Assembly (NCBI GenBank): GCA_030052745.1
Contig: JANBVO010000054.1
Location: 1 to 64,000, forward strand
From: Pleurostoma richardsiae
Lineage: Eukaryota > Ascomycota > Sordariomycetes > Calosphaeriales > Pleurostomataceae
Length of the DNA: 64,000 nucleotides
Reading direction: 5' to 3'
The notes beneath the pieces are model-generated. The model made no database searches. It worked only from the letters and a program-made list of their open reading frames with translations, and was not told the origin of the DNA. Shown in pieces: positions 46,762 to 57,961 of this stretch (the first letter of the stretch is position 1; every line of letters starts with the position of its first letter). The translations under genes were made by a program, and so were the position numbers.

Positions 46762-47861
46762 GTCGGCGGCGGTTCAGTCGAGGCCTGGCTGGCCAGTAGT
46801 TGTCCGTCTGTTGATGATGACTGCCTGGATGGTCGGAGGATGACCCAGGGTCGTGGGGACGTTCCACGTCGTCATACTTAAGGTCCCGGCAGGCTATCCC
46901 ATGGCCCAAGCAGCCTGGCAGCCCCGTGGGAGGGTTGCACCGACTGTCACTACCGCATGCAGGTCGACGTGCTTGCTGCCGATCGCCACGAGTCTGTTAT
47001 TGATCGGCATTAGTCAATAGTGGGCGGCTGCGACGTCGACGGCGAGCACCGACTGATATGAGTGCCTCACCTATCACGACGCCTATCTCTACTCGTACGT
47101 AACATCCCCATCGCGCCAGCACCACGGCGTATCATGACGAGACCCGGGGGAGGATCCCAACGATGTGAGTGGTCCCAGATAGCCGACTATCATATCCGCC
47201 ACGAACGGCCGTGATGTGACCCTGACCCGCCTGCGGGGAGACGTGGCCGGTTCCGTGGGTTTCATCCCAGGGCGACAGATTAAGGAGACAGGCTGTATTT
47301 CCGGGGCCGATAGTCGTCGCCCGGGTGTCGATATCAGTGGCTGAATCATGGCGTTAACAGACAGAAACTCGCGCCCCTATCAGCGGGTTGCATGAGGCTA
47401 ACGGCAGCCCGGCAGCCAAGACAGGAAGGTGGTGAGCTTCCCGCACGGAAACCCGGCGATGGCTCCAGCGGCAGATCGCCAGCTTTACCGAGGAAGCTTG
47501 TTCTGCGCGTCCAAGCTTCCCTTGGCGCGCGTCTTTGAGTTCTCACGGGTCGCAGTAGTGCCCGAGGGCCATTTGTCGGTTGCGGAAACAAAGAGCGAGG
47601 CTGGCACACCGCGATAAAGGCTCGGATGTACATGCCGCAATCATGATGGATTCGGGTCGAGATAAAGGCATGGCGTGCTTGCGGGCTTCCGAAGATCGGA
47701 CAAAACAAAAAGACATCAAGCCACCGAAGGAACGAAACTGATCATTTGTTTGATAGGTGACAAAGCTAAAAACAAGCACGCATTGCCTAGCTACTCTTGA
47801 AGGACGACCTGCGTCTGCCCCTTTGCGCCTCTTCTCAATGCATCACTCGGCTGTACTCGGC
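46762..47861. other. Intergenic region, nothing seen
   Basis: 1.1 kb holding the transporter promoter and the 3' flank of the next minus-strand gene. Short frames only, with no repeats. Confidence 0.4.
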
Positions 47862-50800
47862 CTATGCGATCCTGAACCTGGCCTCGAGTCTCAGGTTCCC
47901 GCTGTGATCCTGGAAGTCACCCAGCTCCGCGCTGGCGTCCGTCATCTCAACGTCGTCGCCATGGTTCCCCCCCTGGTGCCCCTGGCGGCCGCCCTCCGCA
48001 GCCAGCCTCGCGTCTTCAGCCCTCTTCAGCTCCCAGGCCCGCTGCTCCGGGTCGAAGCTCTTCGGTACCAGCTCGTCGGGCACGTCAGGCAGGCGACCGT
48101 CTCCATACGTCGGCCGGAACCACCCCGTCAGTCTGTCCAGCAAGCCCGGTCTCGGGGGGTCGGTATCTCCGAGAGCTAGTCGCCATGTTAGCCGTTGTCT
48201 TATCATCAACAGAGGAGCACGCAAGAAATAGCAAGACTCACCCTCCCTGACCAGACTCGTGAGGTGATGCTCCACCCTCGCCCGCTGATACGGCGTATCG
48301 CCGGCGGCGTAAACTCGGGGTCCCCAGCGGTACACGACCTTGTCGTCGCCGTAGGGCTCGGCCTTCTCGCGACAGTACTTGGGGACGCATGGGTCCTCGT
48401 ACAACGGGTCATACAGCCACGCCGCCTTGTCCAGATCCTCGTCACTCGTCACCCGCTCGCGCGCCTCCTCCGACAGCAGCTCGAGCGGCCACCTGTTCAC
48501 GCTGAAGAAGCGCCCGCTCCGGCCGCGCACCCGCCGGTGGGCGCCCTCCCACAGCGGCGGGTGCGTCAGCGCGGTGCCCCGGTGGCCCTCCTCGGTGGAG
48601 TATCGCTTGGGCCGCACGGGGAAGAGCATCGCGTCGTTGCGCACGCACTCGTCGATGACGCCCTGGCGGGCGTGCGCCAGCGCCTCGGCGTACAGCATGC
48701 CCGGCCGGTGGCGTGCGGGCTCCGCGTACGAGACGGCGTCCATGATGGTGGCGACCTGGCCGCTGCGGCTCATCTCCACGAAGGCCGTCTCCCACTCGTT
48801 GAGCGCGACGTTCATCAGCCGCCGCTCCATCAGGTGCTGCGGGTGCTGCGGCTTGAGGATCTGGTCGTAGCGGCGCAGGTGCACGCCCATGCGGTAGCCG
48901 AGGGTCTTGCAGAAGTAGTCGATCTCCGGCGGCGTGCGCTGCTCGTGCGCCTTGTCGCGGATGGCCTGCGTCCAGCTGCGGACGCGGCCCGGCTCGTTCT
49001 TGGCGGCGTTCCAGGTGAGCTGGTGCTCGGGGTGGACGTTGGCCTCGTAACGCATCACCCACCCGTAGCACCTGATATCCTCCTGGAATCTGTGGCCGTT
49101 AGTGACGTACCCGTAGCCTCGTAACCGTTCACAGCCAGGGAGAGCTTACCTGCACCGCCCCGCCTTGGCCAGCCTATCCAGCCACATAAGCACGTCGTAG
49201 ATGAGGAACTTCGTCTTAGTGACCTCGTTATTTGTCTCCGGCTCGCCTAGGCCGCGATTCATGACCTCCAGCAGCCTCTCGACGGGCACCTTGCTCTCCG
49301 CCGTCGGCCACAGCGCCTGGGGGCTTACATCATCCATGAGCCGCATAAGGCGCTCGTAGAAGGTCAAGAAGAGCTTCCCCCGCGGGTACAGCTTCCCGTT
49401 CATGCTCACGTTGATAGAGTTGCGCGTCAGGTGCTCGATCCACCGGACATCCGCCTCCTTGATGAGCGGCAGACCCTTGCCTCCTAGCTCCGCGGGCGGC
49501 GGTCCCCGTCCATACATTCCCATCTTGACATACTTCCCGAAGCTCTCCATCAGCGGCCGGGGCGCGACGTTGATCTGGCGCTCGACCATCTTCAGGAGGG
49601 CGGACAGCCGCTTGTGCATGTCCTGATCCCGCTGGACCGAGGCGGGGACGCCGCGGTAGACGTAGGGGCCGCGGTCGCTGAGAGGCGGCGACATCCAGTT
49701 CTCGTTCTTCTTCTGCTCCTCCTCGACGACCTCGCGCGCCTCCCGCCTGCAGATGTCGTGGGCCCGCCAGTAGACGGACATCCAGTACGTGTAGGGGTGC
49801 GTCTCGAGCCCGGAGCGCGGCAGCCTCGCGATGTCGACCGTCTTGATGGGGATGACGTTGCCGCTGGGCCCCTCGGCCTCCTCGCGGACCTTCTGCAGGA
49901 GCTCTGGCGGGTTGGGGATGGTCACGCGGCGCCAGCGCGAGTCGGCGAGCCGGTTCACGTCGTTGGTCATGCTGCGCAGGACGGTCTGGATGCCTGCCCG
50001 GCGGGCGCCGCGTTCCCGGGCGAAGTGCTCTGGCGTCCTGTGTCCGGGCTGGCCGTTCGGGAAGGGGAGAGTGTTCTCGTGGGGGGTATCGCGGTTCCAG
50101 CCAGCCTTCTCTGCCAGACACTTCTCGTATGTCTTGCTCTCGACGAATGACGTGTTCAAATCGCCCGGGACAGCGTCACGCTGATTCCACCATCTGTCTT
50201 CGTCTGCGGCCAGCGTCTCGACGGCCCGCAGCCTGGCACCTTCGAGCTGGGCGTCCTTGTAATCGCTCTCTATCCAGAGCTTGTTGATCCTGTCGAGGGG
50301 CCGGCGCAGCAGAGCATGAGGAAGCTTCTCCTTCGCGCGGTCTCTCCTGCCGGCGAACTCGACCGGGTACTCCGGGTCGTCGGCTAGGAAGGGCTTCGGC
50401 TTCGGTACCTTCTCAGGGTCGAATGGCCGGTACTTGACGTACGTGTTGTAGTGATAGTCCTCGAACTTCTCGTGGACCTTGACTCTGTCCAGAGCCGTCC
50501 GGAGCATCGCCTTGGTCCTCTCGCCCATCTTGAGGTTCTGCATATTGTCCTGGAGGTACTGGAGGTACTCCTTGGCCTCCCTGAACCGCACCTCCCAGTA
50601 CATGCATCGATCAACGTCTTCGTCAGCCAGGAAGTTGAGCACGTGCCGCAGGCGCATGCCCACCGGCGGCTGCCTCTGGCCACTGAACTCGTGGTCATTG
50701 ACCAGGTCTTGCGGGCTGGCAATCTCTGGGTTCCCGTCTCCGAGCTCCTCCTCTAAAGGGGTCGCAGCATCAATCTGAGCAAAACGCCAGGCGTCACCCA

Positions 50801-51494
50801 TCATCGGGCCTCCCAGCGGCGCCGCCTCTCCATCGAGTCTCGCCTTCGTCCGAGGCCTGAAGAGATCTGTAGACACATCCTCCATCCGTATGCTACTTGC
50901 CAGAGGAATGTCAAACGCCCCAGGGTCCTCCGGCGCCTCGATCGTGACGTCAGGAGTCGCCAGCCTAGAACTTGGCTCAGGCGTACCGGGCCCCTCGTCC
51001 GTCGGGGTTCTCATCCCAGACGAGCTCGTAGTTGTGCTAGGAGTGCGCTCTCGAGCGGGCGGCTCAGGCGGCACGATACCAGCCGCGGCCCCGTACTCCC
51101 GGGCTCTCCTTTCCCGCTCCCGCTCGGCGCGTGCTATGAAATGCTCCACCCATCTCGTCATCACCGCATCCATGCTGGGGTCGTTTGGGTCCTCCGGAAT
51201 CTCGACTCCGGTGAAGGCCCTAAACCGGTCCCTGATGAAGCCCGTGACGACGGCATTGCTGGCAAACTTGTGGTCTGGATCCCATTCATCGTAGAGCAGG
51301 CCCTTCTCGACCCAGCTAAGCAGCTCGTCGCGATCATCCTTTCTTACGTCCTCCGACAGCACGTCTGCGAGGTGATACTTGAACTGCAGTACGGCGAAGC
51401 CAGGTATCGTGTCCACAACCGGGACCCCGAGTACATTCTGAGTAAATGTCGCTGGCGCAGGACGCTCGGTCAGCTCTTCTGCCTCCTCTTCCAT
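47862..51494 (-). CDS. Large protein of unknown function, 1168 residues
   Basis: Exons 51494-49150, 49089-48242 and 48175-47862 encode 1168 residues. Intron 1 is 60 bp (GTAAGC, branch ACTAAC, acceptor CCACAG), and its removal gives AGRCRFQEDIRCYGWVMRYE in frame. Intron 2 (48241-48176) is 66 bp, a multiple of three without a stop, so reading through it would add 22 residues. The Met at 51494 is the first true ATG in frame; the frame upstream starts with TTG. There is an acidic start, a Ser/Thr/Pro-rich stretch near 150-215, and long alpha-helical, Arg/Glu- and Trp-rich parts after that. There is no signal peptide, membrane helix or domain that I recognise. The tail is Gly/Asp-rich. It faces the next gene head to head. 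Confidence 0.75.
48176..48241 (-). other. 66-nt stop-free intron, candidate retained intron
   Basis: The donor GTGAGT, branch GCTAAC and acceptor GACTAG are good, yet the segment keeps the frame open and has a length divisible by three. The messenger could therefore encode two proteins that differ by 22 residues. Confidence 0.6.
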
Positions 51495-52204
51495 TCTGGT
51501 GATGTCGGGGATGAATAGACTTACAATTTGGAGACCGCTGTACAACCATGTTTAAAGCTGGTCAGGGTCATATATGAGTCCAAGAAATAGAATCAGTCTG
51601 AATCTACGAGCTCGCCCGCGCGTTGTCCCGGCTTCTCGGCTGAAATGAGGGTTTATTCAGAGACGGAATGAGATGCAGAAAGATCAGGGCACTCGCAGAT
51701 AGATCATCCAGGAGGTGAGACAGAAGGCGAACATAAGACATCAAGACGCAACAGGGAAGAAAGGAAGTCGACAGAAGCGGCGCGCTTTGGCATCCTGCGA
51801 CATATTTGAATTCTAACAATGGCCATGGTCTACCTGCAGAACGCGCCGCTTACCACGGAGCTCTTTGGGCTTCCATCTCGTGTAAACCGGGAGACGAAAG
51901 CATCATCTCGCCCGGCCTGGTCGCTGTGAATTTACAACAAGAATAAAATAAACAAAAGACCTACCGGTCATTCACCTCGGCGTGTTCTTTGCTTGATGAC
52001 CGCTTCCGGCCGTGGCGGTCCCTCCCGGTCGGTGACAAAGGCTGCGTGGCAGCAATCAAAGCAAAGGGGCAGCCTTCCACACTTACGTCGCGACAGCCCT
52101 TTGTTCACAACCAGAGCTCCTAAATAGGGGTTGATCGAGGGATGAGGCAGAAACAGCAATGAAACACCACTTGGTGACAGCCTCATCTGTCCGCTGTAGT
52201 CACG
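51495..52204. promoter_or_regulatory. Shared 710-bp divergent promoter region
   Basis: The only DNA between two head-to-head genes of unknown function. Open frames here are short and without features. A bidirectional promoter is inferred from geometry only. Confidence 0.4.
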
Positions 52205-54322
52205 ATGCCGTACGACGGAGCCGATGACGTACCAGCCCGCTACGGACTCCGGCCACGGCCTAGCCGGCGCATCCTGGACGATAGAGGGCAGAGAGGAAGT
52301 CCGGAAACCCGAGGCAACAAAGGAGACAAGATATCGCGTGTCCGGGAGCAGCCGCAGCGTCCGCAAACCTGGGCAAATGAGCAGAGGCAACGCGCACCTC
52401 CTAGTCTAGAGACGCCAGCAGCAGATCACTCAAATCACCGGAAGACACACGACACTGAGCTGCTTGGTCCAGAACCAGCGGCGCCCATCGCCATCCTCCC
52501 TCGCGAGACCACCCCGTCCGCCCTCCCCCAGCCCTCCCTCGTGATCGGCACCATCTCCGGCGCCGACCTCACCACCGCCCAGCTCGCCTCCCGGCACCAC
52601 AGACAATGGACCGCCATCACGCAGCACCACACAGCCCACCACCCCGCCGCGGCGCCCCTGGTCGCCGAGCAGCGCTGGCTCGCGGCCCGCGCCCGACGGC
52701 AGCTCCCCGACACGCCGGAGAGCCACACCCCGCGGTCGCGGCTCCCCGAGGCGGCGAGGGCGGCCCTCGCGCGGCGCGAGGACCTCCTGCACCAGGCGCT
52801 CGCGGCGTCGAGCTTCCCGCCCGAGCGGGCCAACATCCTCGCCGCGCTGGAGGCGTACGAGACGGGCCGCATCGGCTGCTCGGCCGAGTACACGCTCATC
52901 TTCGCGGGGAAGGTCGTCGACACCTGCCTGTCGTACGAGTCGTTCACAGCGGACAGGCGGGAGCGGCTGGACAGGTACGCCGCCGAGCACGGGCCGGGCT
53001 GGCTGTGGTACGAGCCGCCGTTACTGGCGGAGGCGGGGGAGGGCGGTGGTGGCGCGCGAGTGCTGGCACGGAGGGGCACGGCGCTGAGGATGGTCAAGAG
53101 CAGGAGGGGCCCCGCGGCGGTGGGCATGTTCCGCGTGACGATGGGGTTCCGGCGGGCGCTGGGGATGGTGGCGAGGGGGAAGGTCAGGGGCGGCGTGGGG
53201 AGGAGGGTGCAGTTCGTCGGGGCACCGGCGCCCGTCTCCCCTACCGCAGGCAAGAAGCGCAAGCACTCCGAGGACGTCTCGCCCAAGGCACCGTCGCCCA
53301 AGCGGAGGAGGTCATCCGCGGGTCTGGGGGCGCCTCACCGGCCTGCTGCGGACAAGCGCCCCGTGACGGACACGCCCGTCGCCGTCCTACCGTCTGCCCG
53401 GCGCGGCAGCGTCATCACGAGCCTGCACGACCCCTGTGCGCCGCACCTCTTCTTTTCGATGCTGCTCGACTCCGGCGCCGACATCCCCACGCTCTTCGCC
53501 GCTGACCTCGCCCAGCTGGGCATCGACCCGGCCCGGCACGCCGCGCAGACGATCGTCACGATGGATACCATGAACGGCGGCATCCCCGTGCGGCTGTACG
53601 ACCTCGCCGTGGGGGTGTACGCCTCCGAGGCACCTGACACTCCCTTCGGATGCGCGCAGCAACCGCTGCCCGCCAGCCTCGTCGACCCAGACAGCAGCGG
53701 CAGCAGCACGCGGGTACCCGACAACTCGCTCGGGTGCATCACGCCGGTGGTCATGCTCCCGCCGGGCCAGCACCCCCCGGCCTTCGGGCAGTTCAGCTCC
53801 AGCCGGCTGTCGGGCATGCTGCCCTTCCTGGCGTGCTACGTGTCGTCCGCGCCCGGCGCCGAGACGCTCTGGCTGGGCGCCGACAGGGCGGACGTGCTAG
53901 GGGCGCAGCGAGTGCCGGGGCAGGCGCGGTGGCCGCCTCGGGCGAGGGGTGCGGAGGAGGCGGGGGGAGCTGCTGGCCCGAGGCACCTGTGGGGCCGGCT
54001 GGGCAACCCGGTTCGGGTGGTGTTCGAGCACGACATGGAGGGCGGGGGAAGGCTGCTGGACGAGGACGTCAGGGACAAGCCGGGGACGAGCGTGGTGAGC
54101 GTGGTGGAGGCGGACGGGAGGAGGGAGAGGTGGACGGTGGACCGGCAGGGCGCTGCGTCGGGGAATGTCAAAGGGGCGAGGAGCGGTGGGAAAGGGCGCG
54201 CAGGGAAGGGGAAGCAGCAGGTGGTGGTGGAGGAGACGGCGATGGTGGTTCACGGCGAGCGAGAGAAGGGAGACGTGAGCCTAGAAGCGGAAAGGGATCC
54301 TCCGCCTTGTACAGTCTCATAG
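52205..54322 (+). CDS. Nuclear-signal protein with retropepsin-like aspartic protease motif
   Basis: A single 705-codon frame starting MPYDGADDVPARYGLRPRPS. The N-terminal 130 residues are Pro/Arg/Gln-rich and likely disordered. An alpha-helical part follows (about 150-320; ARREDLLHQALAASSFPPER, EYTLIFAGKVVDTC). A basic bipartite cluster, GKKRKHSEDV...SPKRRRSS (about 348-370), resembles a nuclear localisation signal. Then FFSMLLDSGADIPTLFAADL places a D-S-G-A triad at 422-425, the active-site form of retropepsin-like proteases, and WLGADRADVLG later (about 563) could be the second-half glycine motif. The Lys/Gly-rich tail is disordered. The frame is intact, so it is a working host gene, not an element copy. 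I believe similar proteins are spread in moulds with no known role; activity is not shown. Confidence 0.72.
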   Translation: MPYDGADDVPARYGLRPRPSRRILDDRGQRGSPETRGNKGDKISRVREQPQRPQTWANEQRQRAPPSLETPAADHSNHRKTHDTELLGPEPAAPIAILPRETTPSALPQPSLVIGTISGADLTTAQLASRHHRQWTAITQHHTAHHPAAAPLVAEQRWLAARARRQLPDTPESHTPRSRLPEAARAALARREDLLHQALAASSFPPERANILAALEAYETGRIGCSAEYTLIFAGKVVDTCLSYESFTADRRERLDRYAAEHGPGWLWYEPPLLAEAGEGGGGARVLARRGTALRMVKSRRGPAAVGMFRVTMGFRRALGMVARGKVRGGVGRRVQFVGAPAPVSPTAGKKRKHSEDVSPKAPSPKRRRSSAGLGAPHRPAADKRPVTDTPVAVLPSARRGSVITSLHDPCAPHLFFSMLLDSGADIPTLFAADLAQLGIDPARHAAQTIVTMDTMNGGIPVRLYDLAVGVYASEAPDTPFGCAQQPLPASLVDPDSSGSSTRVPDNSLGCITPVVMLPPGQHPPAFGQFSSSRLSGMLPFLACYVSSAPGAETLWLGADRADVLGAQRVPGQARWPPRARGAEEAGGAAGPRHLWGRLGNPVRVVFEHDMEGGGRLLDEDVRDKPGTSVVSVVEADGRRERWTVDRQGAASGNVKGARSGGKGRAGKGKQQVVVEETAMVVHGEREKGDVSLEAERDPPPCTVS

Positions 54323-55677
54323 ATATCGCAATTAGAGACCGTTAATACGAGCCTGAGCTGATGGTAGAGGCTCTGGGAATGTTCTCACCTCTCTAGATCT
54401 GTTCCTGCATTCCTGCTGTTAGCTGGCGAGCAAGGGGTGATGCTGCATGCCTAGCTGCACGGGGAGAATGCTGGTGCTCGACTAGCTCATTGAAGAGATC
54501 ACTGAGCGGATTTGGGTTTCCAGGGTGACAAGACGCCATTGAGAGACGAAAGTCAGAGACAGTCAATTGCGATACTCCAACAGTCACAATTCACCAGCGA
54601 TCATGAGCAGGACGAAGAGGTTTGTCAAGTGACTTGAGGTCATTTTTTTGTGTTTTCTACAGCTACCGTGCCAGGGCCGGGGAGACGGGAGGAGATTGTC
54701 TCAGATGAGAAACTCCTCGTATACTCCCGAGAGCTGAGTCTAGTCTCACGGCAACCATCATGCCGGAGACAGCCAAGTCCCTCGGGGAAAGACAGCCGAC
54801 TATACGTCCCGCTGCCAATGCCCACGCCAACCCCGGCCGGCGAGGCACTGCTGCCAAACTCGCAAATGCCACGACAATTATCTCCCAAATGCTTCTGTCT
54901 TGTGCGCGTGTGCGTGGGGGGCGCGGATGGCGAGAAGGGAGGTCTCTCCACCTTCGCTCGGCCGTGCGAGCAGGCGGTCGTCCCTTCTCCCAACACCTTC
55001 GTCGTCTCTCTCCGGTCCCATCTCGAGCGGGTGTCTTTGTTTCCCTTTGCTCTCTTCCTCTCCTCCGCTGGGGGGGTTGGCCAATCTTTTTCTCTCATCC
55101 GAGCCCTCTCTTTGTTGTGCCAGTGTTTTTTCTTCTTTTTTCTTTTCCTCCAGTAGGTCTCTCGGCCTCTCTATTTTCCCTCCAACGAAGAAACACAATA
55201 AAAAAGATACTTTCTCTCTGCCAACGGTGCCGCGCCTCGATCAGAGGCGTCGGGGGGAATCAAATTTGGTCGGCGGTCCTCTTGCCTTCTCTCTTTTGGG
55301 TTCGTCGTCGAAAACGCAGGGAAAACAGCTGAGACGTGAGAAAGGAGTTCGTTCGGGGGGGTATAACAGCGTCCCGGGGAGGGATCGCGGGCAGGAAAGC
55401 TCAGGTATGGCCTGCCGAAGAGAAGTAGTAGACGACAGGAATAAGAAAAACAAAAAGCAGCGATAAAAGCAGAGTCGCTAATGCCATGACGCTCGATAAT
55501 CCAAAAATCCTGTATGCCAGATGCAAAGCAATCTTCTTTTTGTTTCCCTCTTGCCAATGATACACTCCAATGCGGGACGCAGAAGCGGCCGTTGTCCGTC
55601 CGCGACAGGGACGGGCGGGAGAAGATAAGGGGGGGTTGTGCTCGATGCTGCCGCGGCAGACATCAGAGACACACCCG
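54323..55677. other. Convergent 3' region, pyrimidine-rich
   Basis: 1.35 kb between the stop of the retropepsin-like gene (+) and that of the cyclin (-). From about 54880 to 55180 the plus strand is rich in C and T runs (CTCTCTCTTTG type). It may be a long 3' UTR of the cyclin message. Overlapping open frames (54650-55156, 54900-55466) arise from this bias. Confidence 0.4.
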
Positions 55678-56933
55678 TCAGTGGCCAGCTACGTGGCTGG
55701 GCACGCCGTCAAAGTAGGTGGCATACTGTGCCACGTGTTGCTGAGGGTATGCCGCAGCGTGGCCCTGAGGCGTGGGCGTCACCGGACACCGCGGCGGCAG
55801 CTGGTACTCCTTCGTGGGGCCGTTGAAGTAGGCGCCGTCCGGGGTGATGGGAGGCGTCAGGTAGCCGTCTGCGACGCCGGGGACGGCGCCGTGGCCCTTC
55901 TGGGGGGTGCTGTAGATGTTGGCCTCCTTTGGGGCGAGGGCGGGCTCGCAGGGCGGCGACGGGGGGCCGCTCTGCTGGCCCCGGGAGATGGCGGCCTGCT
56001 GGACGAGGAAGTCGGTGAGGCGGGCGGAGACGCGGCAGTTGTGCGGCGACGAGTACTTGCGGGCGAGGGTGACGGAGGGCTGGTGCAGGTTTTGCGAGAG
56101 GGTCAGCAGGGTGAGGTTCTCGACGTGGTCCCACTCGCCGTCGTTGATCTCGGGGCGGCCGAGGATGGCGCGTGCCAGGGCGAGGGAGGCGCGGGCCATG
56201 GTGGAGGGCTTGGTGGAGACGAAGTCGCGGTGGTAGAGGGCGATCTCGCAGATGTAGGCGGCCATGCTCTCGACCTCGCGGTCGTCGCGCTCCTCGGCGA
56301 CGATGAGCTGCGTGAAGAAGTCGACGGTGGGGTGGCCGATGTTCCACTCGAGGGTGTTGAGGACATGCATCTCCATCTGCGTGAACATGCCGGCGTCGTA
56401 CAGGCCGCAGCACATGTTGTTGAGCTCGTTGATCTGCGGCACCCGGTCCTTCTTGTCGCCGTACTTGGCGGCGATCAGCAGCGCCGCGCACCCGACCAGC
56501 TGGTAGTGCTGCTTGTAGACCACCCGCTTCGAGCAGTACCTGTCGAGCAGGTTGACGGTCAGGAACAGCGTCTCCGGCAGTAATGAGAAGGCGGCGTGTG
56601 CCTCGACGAGGAAGTCTATCAGGTACGGCCTCATGAACCACTGGATCTCGCGCTGCATGTCGATGAGGTTAGCGTCGGGCAGCGTCTCGTCCTGCGAGGT
56701 GTCAGCGGGGATCTCAAGAGTCTTGATGTGAAGCTGCGGACCTCCATGTGCCTCATGTGCTGCATGACGTCCTCGAGGTACTCGTCGCAGGCGAGGCGGG
56801 AGAGCTCGTTGGCGATCATCTCTTGCCGGTTGCGGGCGAGCATCTTTGCGGCCTCGCGAGCGCTCATGCGAGGGAAAGACGGCTCCTCACCCTCGACGAA
56901 GAAGGTGTTGTCTGGCTGACTGTGGTATGCCAT
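55678..56933 (-). CDS. G1/S-type cyclin
   Basis: Two exons, 56933-56742 and 56691-55678, with a 50-bp intron (weak donor GTCCGC, branch GCTGAC, acceptor TCGCAG), give 401 residues. Splicing yields HMRHMEDETLPDANLIDMQR in frame. The cyclin N box runs from about 60 to 185: EIQWFMRPYLIDFLVEAH, then NLLDRYCSKR, YQLVGCAALLIAAKYGDKK and LNTLEWNIGHPTVDFF. These carry the Arg and Lys/Glu of the CDK contact. A second fold of helices follows, then a Pro/Gln/Tyr-rich tail with TP sites (STPQKGHG, YLTPPITPDG) that look like kinase targets for turnover. The pattern is that of the CLN class that drives G1/S with Cdc28/Cdk1. About 7 kb of gene-free DNA lies upstream. Confidence 0.92.
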
Positions 56934-57940
56934 CTTGTGGACGTTAGAGAGACTGGAGAGGGATGATATGGATCGGCGGTTGTCGAGGAGTCGAAGGAGT
57001 GGCAAGTTCCCCAGGAAGCTTATCGAAGCGTCAAGTCACAGGCTGACTGGAAGTGAGTGTGTGGTATTAATGAGTGTCCCGTCGACGACGAAAGAGCGTA
57101 TTAGAGTCGACAGAACAGCCAAGTGGTATTAGTATTAATGAGTGTGAGCGAACGGGAGACCGTTGCAAAAATGAGTGACAGAGGCTGGCGCCTAGGAATC
57201 AAAACCGAGTTCCACGAAATGGTGAAGGTCGAGGGTGGCCGGGAGACAGGCCGTCGAGGACAGGGCCGAGCTCGAGGACTCTATATAAAATATGCAGCCA
57301 TTAGCACTGGGAGCGGGCCGCGGTGAGCAGCGGGAGGGCAGCAGGGGCAGGAGGAGCGGTGGTGAAGAATCTAGGGGAGCGTGAAGTCGTGACGCCAGAA
57401 CGGCCGACCCACTTCGCCAGGGACAGGAGACCTGAGCAGGGACGCCACTTGACTCGGCCGATCCAGGGACGGACGGGGGGCCGCCAGGGACGGAGGGCGT
57501 CGTCTGGCACGGGGCTCCGCAGCACAGGCGCGAATGGGGATGCCGCTTGGCTCGGCGAGACTGCTCGAGCTCGCTGCTGCAGCATCTCGACCCGCGAGCC
57601 GGGCCCCCCCTTATTCGCTCCATGCCGCAGGACGAGGCCAGCGGGCGGAGAACGGGGAAAGTGGAGAGGGTCGAGGATCCCTTACCGCCACGGTGCGCTG
57701 TCTAGAGAGACAGAGGGAAATGACACAATTCCTGAGGCCGGGTGGGAGCAACGAGTTAACGTGTCCCACGGAACGCAGACCTCAATGGACAGGCCGGTTA
57801 GCTCGACTCGACGAGCGCGCGCTGATGCGGAGGAGGCCGTGGGCCGTCCAAGCGAGTATCCAGGCCGGCTGCACCTGCAGGAGGGCGTGTCACAGTTTAG
57901 AATATGCACTCTTCTGGCTCGGCTCGTGAAGAGACCAATG

Positions 57941-57961
57941 CCGGCGGCGGCGGCGGCGGCG
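57941..57961 (+). repeat. (CGG)n microsatellite
   Basis: About six to seven CGG triplets upstream of the cyclin gene. Confidence 0.8.

Noticed and set aside
51495-51549. Upstream extension of the 1168-residue protein
   Set aside because: It would begin at TTG; the first in-frame ATG at 51494 is a normal start, and a spliced ATG further up would need a 29-bp intron.
52606-53505. Overlapping plus-strand frame inside the retropepsin-like gene
   Set aside because: Arg/Gly/Ala-biased alternative frame of GC-rich coding DNA; the 705-codon frame has natural composition and motifs.
55570-56583. 337-codon plus-strand frame
   Set aside because: Antisense shadow of the cyclin, rich in Gly/Val/Ala with no domain.
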